From assembly GCA_964437425.1 (NCBI GenBank), contig CAYTGO010000029.1:1-37061 (forward strand): 37,061 bases of DNA, written 5' to 3'. Below the pieces are notes generated by a model. That model was not told the DNA's origin and did not search any database. It was given only the letters and a program-made list of their open reading frames with translations. Positions 1-7,541 of the stretch are shown piece after piece. Positions within the stretch are counted from its first letter, which is position 1. Every line of letters starts with the position of its first letter. The stretch is from Scalindua sp964437425. Lineage in GTDB: Bacteria; Planctomycetota; Brocadiia; Brocadiales; Scalinduaceae. The position numbers and the translations under genes were made by a program.

Positions 1-2
1 GT

Positions 3-272
3 TATAAACTACCGGATTCAGAAAAGAGCGAATTGATTACAACATCCGTAAGTAAGGTAAATGAATATACTCAGCTTGATCAGATTCCGGCAGACGTTCG
101 ATTTGCAGCTTCCGTTGCAGCATTTGGGCAGGTTCTACGTGGTGGTATCTACACAGACCAATTCACTTATGATGACATTATTAAGCTGGCAGAATCAACA
201 GTAGGCGATGACAAATTCGGATACAGGCATGAATTTCTTGGTCTGGTCAGACTTACAAAAGCAGTTGAATAG
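3..272 (+). CDS. C-terminal end of YfbK-like vWA-domain protein (partial)
   Basis: The reading frame is open to the left edge, so the 5' part lies outside the window; 89 codons remain. The visible segment runs YKLPDSEKSELI, DVRFAASVAAFGQVLRGG, FTYDDIIKLAE, then GYRHEFLGLVRLTKAVE at the stop. This order of motifs is the conserved C-terminal domain (DUF3520 type) that follows the von Willebrand factor A domain in YfbK-like proteins, which are usually exported or envelope-associated. A TTG at 33 is an internal codon, not the start, because the homologous segment continues upstream. The molecular function of the family is poorly defined. A decayed second copy of this same C-terminus lies about 1.3 kb downstream. 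Identity is confident; function is not. Confidence 0.8.
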   Translation, partial: YKLPDSEKSELITTSVSKVNEYTQLDQIPADVRFAASVAAFGQVLRGGIYTDQFTYDDIIKLAESTVGDDKFGYRHEFLGLVRLTKAVE

Positions 273-337
273 CTGCCATTCACAATTATACAGAAATAAT
301 ATAATAACTCTCTGACTTTAAGAAGAGAGATAGAAGA

Positions 338-424
338 ATGAGATTTACCGGAATGCTAGTGGTTTCTGTTCTCTTATTTGCAGGATACTACGAATTCCCT
401 CTCACCAGGGATCATAGCATTTGA
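338..424 (+). other. Very short signal-peptide-like ORF
   Basis: A 28-codon frame starts with ATG behind a purine-rich AGAAGAGAG stretch and encodes MRFTGMLVVSVLLFAGYY followed by ten polar residues. The beginning resembles a signal peptide, but no mature protein follows. It could be a truncated relic of a secreted protein, a leader peptide for the gene at 476, or chance. Nothing else supports coding. Confidence 0.2.
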
Positions 425-475
425 TATACCGCTTTACTAGAACAGTCTATTCTAACTCAAAGATGGGAGGGAATG

Positions 476-820
476 ATGAGACAATATCTTCGTCAAGGTT
501 TTTTGGTTATTGCCGTGTTGTTTTTATTAGGCCAATCTGCTTTTGCAGCTTTGCCTCCACAATATTTAAACATAAGAGACTTAGATGTTATGGTAAAATT
601 TATCAAGGAACATACAGGGTCAAATATTGCATATAGCTTGAAATCTATTGATTGTGAAAGGAACATAATTCATTTTGGAAATGGTTGCAAAGCGCTTTTT
701 GATAGAGGGGGCCCTGTGGCATCACGAGAGAATCCGCCCCCACCAGGTCCGGAAGCGGTTTTAAGGTTCAGGAGATTTGACTGTGACGAGCATGAAGGGG
801 AAAATTGTTTGGTGAAATAA
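476..820 (+). CDS. Small secreted protein of unknown function
   Basis: Encodes about 114 residues. GGAGG at 466-470 sits 5 nt before the ATG at 476 and only 2 nt before an ATG at 473, so I choose 476. The N-terminus (RQYLRQGFLVIAVLFLLG, then SAFAA) is a clear Sec signal peptide with likely cleavage after SAFA. The mature part has four cysteines (IDCERN, GNGCKA, FDCDEH, ENCLVK) that could form two disulfides, and a proline-rich ENPPPPGPE turn. I do not recognise a family. It converges with the minus-strand secreted gene at 943-1320, and a hairpin lies between them. An export role is well supported; the activity is unknown. Confidence 0.65.
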   Translation: MRQYLRQGFLVIAVLFLLGQSAFAALPPQYLNIRDLDVMVKFIKEHTGSNIAYSLKSIDCERNIIHFGNGCKALFDRGGPVASRENPPPPGPEAVLRFRRFDCDEHEGENCLVK

Positions 821-902
821 TAAACCATTGATAGGGGAGATGTGGTTTGGGGTGGTGTAGTTACAGCTAAACGAGAGCTACTCTATTCCATAATTTGTAA
901 AG

Positions 903-939
903 AATGCAGATGACATAATTTAGACATGTATTCTGCATT
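903..939. terminator. Hairpin between convergent genes
   Basis: AATGCAGA (903-910) and TCTGCATT (932-939) form an 8-bp stem with a 21-nt loop. It lies between the stop of the plus-strand secreted gene and the stop of the minus-strand gene. On the plus strand it is followed by a short TT-rich tract. The position fits a bidirectional terminator, but the loop is long and the T tract is weak. Confidence 0.35.
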
Positions 940-942
940 TTC

Positions 943-1320
943 TCACTGATTCATGGTTTCCAAAGGATTGGATGTATTTCCAATCTTGTTGGTAAGAACA
1001 AACCTAAAATATTTATCTAAACCAAGTTCCTCTTTTGAGAAAGTAAGTATAACGCCTTGCGGATCCCATCCCTCGCAATAATCAGGGTTGATCCTATATA
1101 CAGTCAGAAACCCATTATCAACCTCAACGTGAAAGTCTTCCTTTTTTGTACATCCGCTAGATTCAACATGAATCTTTATTTCGTTCCCGGTTTGATCGGG
1201 AATATCGAAACCAAGAAGTATCTCTTCAGTTCCTTTGCCAGAATCTTGAGCCATTGAAATGCTTGAAAAATTGACTAAATAAAAAGCGCAAATAATAACT
1301 ATAGTTAGAATTATTCTCAT
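943..1320 (-). CDS. Small secreted protein of unknown function
   Basis: Encodes 125 residues. The N-terminus MRIILTIVIICAFYLVNFSS followed by ISMAQDS is a Sec signal peptide with likely cleavage after SMA. A GGAGACG stretch precedes the start on the minus strand. The mature region looks like a small beta-rich domain: FHVEVDNGFLTVYRINPDYC, then WDPQGVILTFSKEELGL, then FRFVLTNKI. Two cysteines (SSGCTKK and PDYCEG) may pair. Short secreted proteins with this layout occur as conserved hypotheticals in many bacteria, but I cannot assign a named function. It is transcribed against its neighbours and so is not part of the long plus-strand series. Confidence 0.7.
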   Translation of the reverse strand: MRIILTIVIICAFYLVNFSSISMAQDSGKGTEEILLGFDIPDQTGNEIKIHVESSGCTKKEDFHVEVDNGFLTVYRINPDYCEGWDPQGVILTFSKEELGLDKYFRFVLTNKIGNTSNPLETMNQ

Positions 1321-1580
1321 TTTACGTCTCCTTCTTAGATAACTGTAAATATAAACCTAAGACTCCGGTTGATTACTACTTTATAGACAGTAAAACAGTT
1401 CGTGCACTTTCATCGGATTATAAACTTAGGAGAGAATTAGGCAAGTGGTTTGTGGTGTTAATTTGAAATAAAAATGGTATTAGATTATTTGTAAGAGGCC
1501 AGATATTCAGCTTTTATAACCTTGGATGGATCAAATAATTCTTAATTACTAAAATGAATTTCTTGTTAAATCTTTTTTCA

Positions 1581-1703
1581 AAGGATTTGCGTTTTGCTGT
1601 CGTCTATATATATAATGAACAACCAGGATGATACTGGATTAGTAAAGTCGGCCAAAGAAGGGGATTTCTTAATCTGGTCAAACTTGCAAAAGCAATTGAA
1701 TAG
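1581..1703 (+). pseudogene. Decayed second copy of YfbK-like C-terminus
   Basis: Three blocks appear in the same order as in the intact C-terminus at 3-272. KDLRFAVV (1581-1604) matches DVRFAASV. DDTGLVKSAK (1627-1656) matches YDDIIKLAES and lies in a different frame. FLNLVKLAKAIE plus a TAG stop (1665-1703) matches FLGLVRLTKAVE plus TAG and is back in the first frame. Short losses and two frameshifts make it non-functional. The surrounding 1321-1740 stretch shows no intact gene. An alternative reading is a 34-codon ORF from ATG 1615, which I consider incidental. Confidence 0.65.
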
Positions 1704-1740
1704 ATCTTCGTTACAATAACTGATAAAGGAAAAATTTAAT

Positions 1741-2169
1741 ATGGTAGATATCTGCAAAAAATGTGGTCAAAGCAGAAGCTATTCTGAAGGATTTGGTAAG
1801 CTGAAATGTTCTGATGAGGGTGATCATGACTATTCTGCAAGGGAAGCTGGTGACCCACCTGCTAAAGTAGCCCCATCTACCCGAAAAGAGACCGTACTCT
1901 CTGACGAACAGCAGGCTGAAGTTACCAGCCTGATAGGGAAAGTGGACTCCATGCTTCGCACAATCAATCAGCAGTCTCTGAGCGGTGGGCATACCTCTGA
2001 AAACGAACGGCTCTGGTATAAGATCAAGTATATTGGAGATGATCTCAAAGATATCGGCGGAACCGAGCTACTTAAGTCTGCCGTAAACGAAATCCGTCGT
2101 GAACAGACAATGATGGCAGATGCACTTGAGCTTACGTGGCTGGGGAAGAGAGTCAATCGTCTTCCCTGA
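1741..2169 (+). CDS. Small zinc-ribbon protein of unknown function
   Basis: Encodes 142 residues with no signal peptide. GATAAAGGAAAAATTTAAT lies before the ATG and offers a weak ribosome site. The N-terminus has Cys5-x2-Cys8 and then Cys23 and His29, which can form a single small zinc ribbon. Residues 30-55 are a polar linker. The rest (about 55-142) is predicted helical: DEQQAEVTSLIGKVDSML, then RLWYKIKYIGDDLKDIG, then a helix ending TWLGKRVNRLP. It lies just after the decayed YfbK-like remnant. The metal site is inferred from residue spacing only. A role in nucleic-acid or protein binding is possible but not shown. Confidence 0.65.
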   Translation: MVDICKKCGQSRSYSEGFGKLKCSDEGDHDYSAREAGDPPAKVAPSTRKETVLSDEQQAEVTSLIGKVDSMLRTINQQSLSGGHTSENERLWYKIKYIGDDLKDIGGTELLKSAVNEIRREQTMMADALELTWLGKRVNRLP

Positions 2170-2340
2170 TAAATACTTTACTATTGAGACTACAATGTTT
2201 TTTTTCTTGAATCCAGGTGTTACCTGACTATTATTAAATTGTGGTAGGCGTACAGTCTACAGTAATTCATACCATACAAACATAATCTATCGAATGGTGG
2301 AAACTTTTCATAAATAAGTTTATCTAAAAGGAGGAGAGAC

Positions 2341-2553
2341 ATGTTATTTTCAAAGCGATCAATGAACTTCTCTTTGGGAGTGATTCCTATAATTGCCATA
2401 ATGGCTGCAATATTAATATTATCCGGTTGTGGCGATAGTAATGCTCCGGGTAAGGCTCAACAGGAACAAATAACAAAAACGGTTGGCTCTGAATTTAAAG
2501 ATATAGGAAAGACCTTTCTCCCTTCAGTGGAGAAATCACCGGATGTAAAATAA
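2341..2553 (+). CDS. Small lipoprotein
   Basis: Encodes 70 residues behind a strong AAAGGAGGAGAG ribosome site. The hydrophobic segment IPIIAIMAAILIL is followed by the lipobox LSGC (Cys30), so signal peptidase II processing and lipid anchoring are expected. The mature part is about 40 polar residues (CGDSNAPGKAQQEQITKTVG and onwards) with no recognised domain. The residue after Cys is Gly, not Asp, so outer-membrane sorting would be allowed under E. coli rules. It is the first gene of the long plus-strand series and lies 39 nt before the next gene. It may be a small anchor or entericidin-like peptide; the function is unknown. Confidence 0.7.
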   Translation: MLFSKRSMNFSLGVIPIIAIMAAILILSGCGDSNAPGKAQQEQITKTVGSEFKDIGKTFLPSVEKSPDVK

Positions 2554-2592
2554 CCAGACAGCAATTGAAACCCTGATAAAGTGAGATGAAAC

Positions 2593-3612
2593 ATGAAACT
2601 ATTTAAGCTTTCAACACAAATTACTTCCTTTTGTGTTCTTCTAGTAGTCTTTACTTTTGGTATTTGTTACGAGGTTGACGGTAAACTTTTTGATTCATAC
2701 TGGTGCCCGAAGTGCAAATCTAATCAGCCAGAAAGTCACTTTCCATGTGGAGGTGTTGATGACGATAGCGATAGTGAAGATCCACCAATAATTGGTACTG
2801 GGCCTTCACTCAGGGACCAAAATCTGGAAATAGCTCATGGCCATTTGAAAAAGGAAGAGTACGATATGGCCATTAAATATTACAATGAGGCTCTTAAATA
2901 TAGTCCGAATGATCAGGAGATTCTGGATTGGCTTAATATTGCTCGCTTGGAAAAGGAGCTTGATACAGCCCTTTGGCACATACGGCAAAAGAACTGGGAC
3001 AAGGCAATTGGTTATTACAATAGAGCTCTTGAATATTCTCCAAATGACCTTAGCATTTTGCACAATATACAAGAAGCCCTCGCTGGTAAAGAGAGTGAAA
3101 CAGGCTTAGAGTATTTTCGTGAGGGAGACTTCGATAAAGCCGAACACCATTTTATAAAGGCCCTCGAACATAATCCCTATGATTCTGACATCAAAGATAC
3201 CTTGCGTGACGTTCGCCATGCTAAGGCGTTTGTCAGGAAACAAAAAAATGATAAAAAGATCGAAAAGGAAGTGGAACGGATAACCGAGAAAATTCAGAGA
3301 AGGTTAGAAGGGTTTATAAGCCAGCTTCAGCAAAATAAACCATCTATAAATTCTCAGCTAAATTCGAAAGTTGTAGACGTCCGCGATAAAAATTGGGGAC
3401 CCAAGCTGACGCGTGTGTTATCTAAGAACCGCAAGGTGGCGAAGATTCAGAAGAAGAGAAACAAGCTCGTTAAGGAGTATTGGGCGTTGGATCAGAAGAT
3501 TCGTAAAGAAAAGGATTCGATCGTACGCTATGATCTTATAAACAAGCAAACCAATATCAAAAGTAAAATAGGGGTTCTGGACATCAAGATTATGGACAAG
3601 GCGGAGCAGTAG
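2593..3612 (+). CDS. Secreted TPR protein with cysteine-rich N-terminus
   Basis: Encodes 339 residues. A signal peptide (residues 1 to about 25) is followed by a short cysteine cluster, YWCPKCKSNQ and then HFPCGG, which could bind a metal or form disulfides, and an acidic stretch DDDSDSEDPP. Residues about 75-205 hold three tetratricopeptide repeats: EEYDMAIKYYNEALKYSPND, then KNWDKAIGYYNRALEYSPND, then GDFDKAEHHFIKALEHNPYD. The C-terminal 130 residues are basic and coiled-coil-like (KKIEKEVERITEKIQRR and later). The 29-nt gap to the next gene suggests cotranscription. TPR proteins act as protein-binding scaffolds; export implies a periplasmic or surface role. The partner is unknown. Confidence 0.8.
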   Translation: MKLFKLSTQITSFCVLLVVFTFGICYEVDGKLFDSYWCPKCKSNQPESHFPCGGVDDDSDSEDPPIIGTGPSLRDQNLEIAHGHLKKEEYDMAIKYYNEALKYSPNDQEILDWLNIARLEKELDTALWHIRQKNWDKAIGYYNRALEYSPNDLSILHNIQEALAGKESETGLEYFREGDFDKAEHHFIKALEHNPYDSDIKDTLRDVRHAKAFVRKQKNDKKIEKEVERITEKIQRRLEGFISQLQQNKPSINSQLNSKVVDVRDKNWGPKLTRVLSKNRKVAKIQKKRNKLVKEYWALDQKIRKEKDSIVRYDLINKQTNIKSKIGVLDIKIMDKAEQ

Positions 3613-3641
3613 CCAAATTTAAGTTAAATAGGGGCGAAACC

Positions 3642-4913
3642 ATGAAAAACCTTTTCCCGGTTAAAACAGCTTTTCTAGTTCTATTCATTACAGGCACATG
3701 CTCTCTGGGAGGTGCCTTTTCCTTCAGTCAGTCCGTTTTCTCGCAAACCCTATCGCCTGAGGCTCAGGAGGCTTTTGACTCGGGTGTGCGTGCGCTTGAG
3801 CAGGGATCCTTCGAGAGAGCGATTAAACACCTTACACGGGTGCACCGCGCCGCGCCGTCTACGCCCAAGGTTCTCTACAGCCTGGGCTTTGCACATGCGC
3901 AAGCCGGGCATGAGATATTGGCGGTTGTTTTTTATCGTGCTTATCTGGAAGTTAAGCCTGGGGCGCCTAACGCTGATGAGGTAAAGCACGATATTCTGAC
4001 GCTGCAGGATTCAGTAGAAGATATAGTCCAGGCGTTGTTCAAGGAGGCCATAGCTGTAGCAGATGATTTGGTAGGGGAAGATGCCAGGGCAGAGGCGTGG
4101 CAAGAGATTATCGCCGCGATGGCAAGAGCGGGAGAATTGAATTTGGCCAGAAAAGTAGCATTTCAGCAACCCTCCGGAGCCACGTGGGCATTGGCCAGGG
4201 CGGCAACAGATGTGAGGAAAGATAGTGTAACCCGTTCCTACAATATTGATGCGAAGCAAATATTTAAATTGGCTGAGGAAGTCATCAAGGTTGAAATGGA
4301 AAAACGTTCAAGAGAAACAAAAATCGCTTCTACTCTTACTTTGTGTGCTGAGGGTGATATTAAATGTAGTGAACGTGTTCGGAGAGAGGAGATTCAATGG
4401 AAGCGCGATTGGGAGGAACGAGCCGATTACTATCTGGGGTATAATCTCCTTTATCTTGGCGCTTATATACATTATGCGGGATTCCCAAAGTGGGGATATG
4501 ATACCAAAGAACGTGGGAATAGAATGATGGAGGGCTGCAGAGACAAGTGGTGGTATTCTAAGATTATTTATTGGGAAAGCAAAAAAGGTGAATGTAAAGG
4601 GTTTTCGATGTTTGATGGACCTAATAATTCTTTTTCTGTAGTTGGAGATAATGGTCCAATTGCATGGGATCCCAATAAGGAAGAGTCATGGTATAGAAAT
4701 GAGGAGCTTCTTCCCCCGTACTCCTGGGGACAGATGGCATGGAATGGCAGTATCAATAACTTTAAATTCGGTGATGATGCTTTGGTCGATCTCACATTCG
4801 CTGTGAGATCTATTAAAGGAGATGATATCAATAAAATTCCAGGAGGGTTGGCACAACTGGCGAGTGAGCTTGCTGTGACAGTACAATTACTCCAGGATAA
4901 CAGCATGCCGTGA
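3642..4913 (+). CDS. Secreted TPR-type protein, paralogue of the helical-repeat protein downstream
   Basis: Encodes 423 residues with a GGGGCG stretch before the ATG. A signal peptide spans about residues 1-35. Residues 43-125 are TPR-like (AFDSGVRALEQGSFERAIKH, then KVLYSLGFAHAQAGHEILAV). They align block by block with the protein at 7542-9854 (KILYSLGIANAEAGERDVIA), as does the following segment (AWQEIIAAMARAGELNLARK). The C-terminal 220 residues are aromatic-rich and unrelated to TPR (ADYYLGYNLLYLGAYIHYAG, then RDKWWYSKIIYWESKKGECK). The first 500 nt are visibly more GC-rich than the rest, which hints at a mosaic gene. It probably acts as an extracytoplasmic binding protein; the ligand is unknown. 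Confidence 0.75.
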   Translation: MKNLFPVKTAFLVLFITGTCSLGGAFSFSQSVFSQTLSPEAQEAFDSGVRALEQGSFERAIKHLTRVHRAAPSTPKVLYSLGFAHAQAGHEILAVVFYRAYLEVKPGAPNADEVKHDILTLQDSVEDIVQALFKEAIAVADDLVGEDARAEAWQEIIAAMARAGELNLARKVAFQQPSGATWALARAATDVRKDSVTRSYNIDAKQIFKLAEEVIKVEMEKRSRETKIASTLTLCAEGDIKCSERVRREEIQWKRDWEERADYYLGYNLLYLGAYIHYAGFPKWGYDTKERGNRMMEGCRDKWWYSKIIYWESKKGECKGFSMFDGPNNSFSVVGDNGPIAWDPNKEESWYRNEELLPPYSWGQMAWNGSINNFKFGDDALVDLTFAVRSIKGDDINKIPGGLAQLASELAVTVQLLQDNSMP

Positions 4914-4987
4914 TAAGGTAGTACAAAGAACTGGGGCAGGTAATTCTTTAATTACTATTTTCAAAATATGACAATGGGAGCATGGCA

Positions 4988-5338
4988 ATGAATTCAAATG
5001 ATTTTATTAATACAATCAAGTCTACCCCTTTAGACTCTGTAGATGGTAATCCTTTTCCAGCTGAGCAATATGATGATGACATTAAAGTGTTCGCCGCTAT
5101 GTTCGGTAGCCATCTTGGCAATCTTATGGAATATGATCATGAAGAATTAGCTAGAAGTGGCTTGAAAATTGTAGATGATTTTCTTTTAAATGGAGATGAA
5201 GAGATTCGAAATGCTATCAGGGAGTGGTGTTTTGATTCTTTAAAATTTTCTCGTAGCTGCAAAAATCTAATGGGTGAGATGTCTCCTGATTTTCGAGTTG
5301 CGTTTATCGAAAGCAAGAAAAATTCCGGGAATAAATAA
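4988..5338 (+). CDS. Small acidic protein of unknown function
   Basis: Encodes 116 residues. GGGAG at 4976-4980 is 7 nt from the ATG at 4988 but only 1 nt from an ATG at 4982, so 4988 is preferred. There is no signal peptide, unlike its neighbours. The sequence is acidic and helical: EYDHEELARSGLKIVDDFLL, then GDEEIRNAIREWCFDSLKF. The pattern of a helical core with paired acidic residues resembles small HEAT-like or immunity-type proteins, but I cannot name a family. It sits within the exported-protein series, 74 nt after the previous stop, so it may be a cytoplasmic partner or an unrelated insertion. Function unknown. Confidence 0.6.
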   Translation: MNSNDFINTIKSTPLDSVDGNPFPAEQYDDDIKVFAAMFGSHLGNLMEYDHEELARSGLKIVDDFLLNGDEEIRNAIREWCFDSLKFSRSCKNLMGEMSPDFRVAFIESKKNSGNK

Positions 5339-5429
5339 CATGTAGAGATAAATTGTGTGAATAAACAGTTGTCATTAGTCTACGATAGTAGTTAAACTAG
5401 AATTTTATAGCATAATCATTAGAACAGAA

Positions 5430-7430
5430 ATGGAAATAAGTCGGAAACGTTTTCGGTATTGTGTGTTAAGTATCATCGCTCTTGCGTTGGTCTGTTATAG
5501 CCATGCTTTTGTATGGGCCAGCGACTCTTCAGTAGTGGTTCCAATGGGCAAAGAGCGTGAGTCTCGTGTATGGGGTGGTAACTATGGAGGACCTGACGAG
5601 GCATCTGAAATGGTCATCATGACTCAGGAGGGTTGGAAGAGGTTATGGGCGTGGCTTGAAGAGGAACTGCCTGCACAGTTAAGGTTTGATGATTCCAAAG
5701 ATATGGCAGTGGCAATTTTCCTCGGTAATCGTCCGACAGGAGGGTACAGGATAGTTCTCCTGTCAGTGAAAGAAGAGGCTGGTGTCAATGTGATCAATTA
5801 CATGGAGTCAGAACCGGGAGGATTAGTGACACAGGCTCTGACAACACCCTATCTGATTACACTTCTTCCAAAGACTGATATGAAAGTTACTTTTAAGAAG
5901 TGGGATCACCGGTTAATTTACCTGGCACATGAACTTGAGAAAAGGCAGACGGGCCAGGTTCTGTCCGAAGTACTGGCTGGCGCGGTTGACTCTTCTATAG
6001 GTTGTATTTTGGAAACTATGGAGGATATTGATCCAGAGATGGTTACTGCCCTTAATGAGGCATTAAAGATTCCTGATAACGATGTACGTGTAAATGCGGT
6101 ATGGGCATTAGGGAAAATCGGTTCTCAGGCCAGGGCCGCAGTACCGGAGCTGATGGAAGCTCTTGGGGATAAGGACTGGAAAGTCAGATTCCCGGCAGCC
6201 TGGGCACTTGGGAGAATTGGCCCTGATGCGGGAGAGGCGATTCCTTCCCTTATCCATGCCTTGGGGGACAGTAAGGTAGATGTCCGAAGAGAGGCTGTCC
6301 AGGCGTTAGGGTGGATCGGACCTCAGGCTAATGAGGTTGTTCCGGCACTCATTGGCTCATTGAAGGATCCGGATGCTGACATTAGGTATAAAGCCGCCTT
6401 AATGCTGGGTGGGTTTGGTTCAACGGCTAAGGAAGCAGTACCGGCTTTGATCGATGCACTGGATGACTCTGATGAGCTTGTGCGTCGTTTTGTCCCTCAA
6501 GCTTTAGGTGGGATTGGACCGGATGCTAAAGACGCTGTACCAGCGCTAATCCTTGGGTTTAAGGATGAGGAAGTGAACACTTACGCTCCCAGTGCCCTGG
6601 GCAAAATCGGTAAGGTGGCAGTTCCAGCTCTTATTGAGGCTCTTAAGGATGAGGACCAGATAGTACGTCACAAATCAGCATCGGCTCTGGGTTATATAGG
6701 GCCTGATGCAAAAGCGGCTGTACCCGCTCTTATACGGCTTGCTAAAGAGCAAGAGCAGACAAGATCCGGACGTCATGCAGAGATGGCTCTGTATGAAATT
6801 GAGAGTGCACTTTCAGAGGCAAAGAACTCTGACGTAGAGATGACAGAGGTAAGCAAGCAGCTGGTAAAGATGGATCCTGATGATGCAGAAGCTCATCTTG
6901 AACTTGGTAGTGATTATATCAAATCCGGCATGTACAAAGAGGCGATTGGGGCATTCAAGCAGGCGATAAGTATTAACTCTGATTATGCAGATGCTCATTA
7001 TAATCTCGGATTTGTCTATGGCAAATCAGGTATGCATAAAGAGGCAATTGAAGCATACATGCAGGCAATTGGTATAAACCCTGATTATATCAATACCAGT
7101 GGTCTTGCCTATGGCCGTTCAGGTCTTCGTGAAACAGAGGCTGCGACGTTAAATCAGGCAATAAGAATTGACCCTGATTTTGCAGAGGCTTATTGTAGCA
7201 TAGGAAAATATTATTACAATATTAAGGACTTCAAAAGGGCATTTGAGAACCTTAATAAAGCAACCGAATTGTATGTTTCTATTAGTTTTGATATGGCATC
7301 AGATAATATTGCAGAAACGTCATCATTGCTTGATATGCTTGATGATAAAGAGATTGCAAAGAGGATGTATGAGTTAGAGCTAAAGAGGCTGGAAGATTAC
7401 CTGGAAAGGGAAAAGAACATACTAAGATAA
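5430..7430 (+). CDS. Secreted PrcB-like / HEAT-repeat / TPR fusion protein
   Basis: Encodes 666 residues. A signal peptide (1 to about 30) precedes a PrcB C-terminal-like domain at about 60-165, recognised from WKRLWAWLEEELP, AIFLGNRPTGGYRIVLLSV and VTQALTTPYLI. In Treponema, PrcB is an accessory lipoprotein of the dentilisin protease complex. Residues about 195-455 are HEAT/PBS-lyase-like repeats of about 38 residues, each with a VRxxAxWALGxIG-type helix (VRFPAAWALGRIGPDAGEAI is one). Residues about 475-625 hold TPRs (MYKEAIGAFKQAISINSDYA, then MHKEAIEAYMQAIGINPDYI). The ribosome site is weak. No catalytic residues are evident, so a scaffold or protease-partner role is inferred. Confidence 0.85.
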   Translation: MEISRKRFRYCVLSIIALALVCYSHAFVWASDSSVVVPMGKERESRVWGGNYGGPDEASEMVIMTQEGWKRLWAWLEEELPAQLRFDDSKDMAVAIFLGNRPTGGYRIVLLSVKEEAGVNVINYMESEPGGLVTQALTTPYLITLLPKTDMKVTFKKWDHRLIYLAHELEKRQTGQVLSEVLAGAVDSSIGCILETMEDIDPEMVTALNEALKIPDNDVRVNAVWALGKIGSQARAAVPELMEALGDKDWKVRFPAAWALGRIGPDAGEAIPSLIHALGDSKVDVRREAVQALGWIGPQANEVVPALIGSLKDPDADIRYKAALMLGGFGSTAKEAVPALIDALDDSDELVRRFVPQALGGIGPDAKDAVPALILGFKDEEVNTYAPSALGKIGKVAVPALIEALKDEDQIVRHKSASALGYIGPDAKAAVPALIRLAKEQEQTRSGRHAEMALYEIESALSEAKNSDVEMTEVSKQLVKMDPDDAEAHLELGSDYIKSGMYKEAIGAFKQAISINSDYADAHYNLGFVYGKSGMHKEAIEAYMQAIGINPDYINTSGLAYGRSGLRETEAATLNQAIRIDPDFAEAYCSIGKYYYNIKDFKRAFENLNKATELYVSISFDMASDNIAETSSLLDMLDDKEIAKRMYELELKRLEDYLEREKNILR

Positions 7431-7541
7431 TAAAAACAGTTATTCTATTATTTTCTTATGAATAAGTTGAGTTGGAAAATACTTATGTACTGACTGTGAC
7501 AAACTGTGACAAGTAAAATCGTTGTTGGAGGGATTAAAAAA

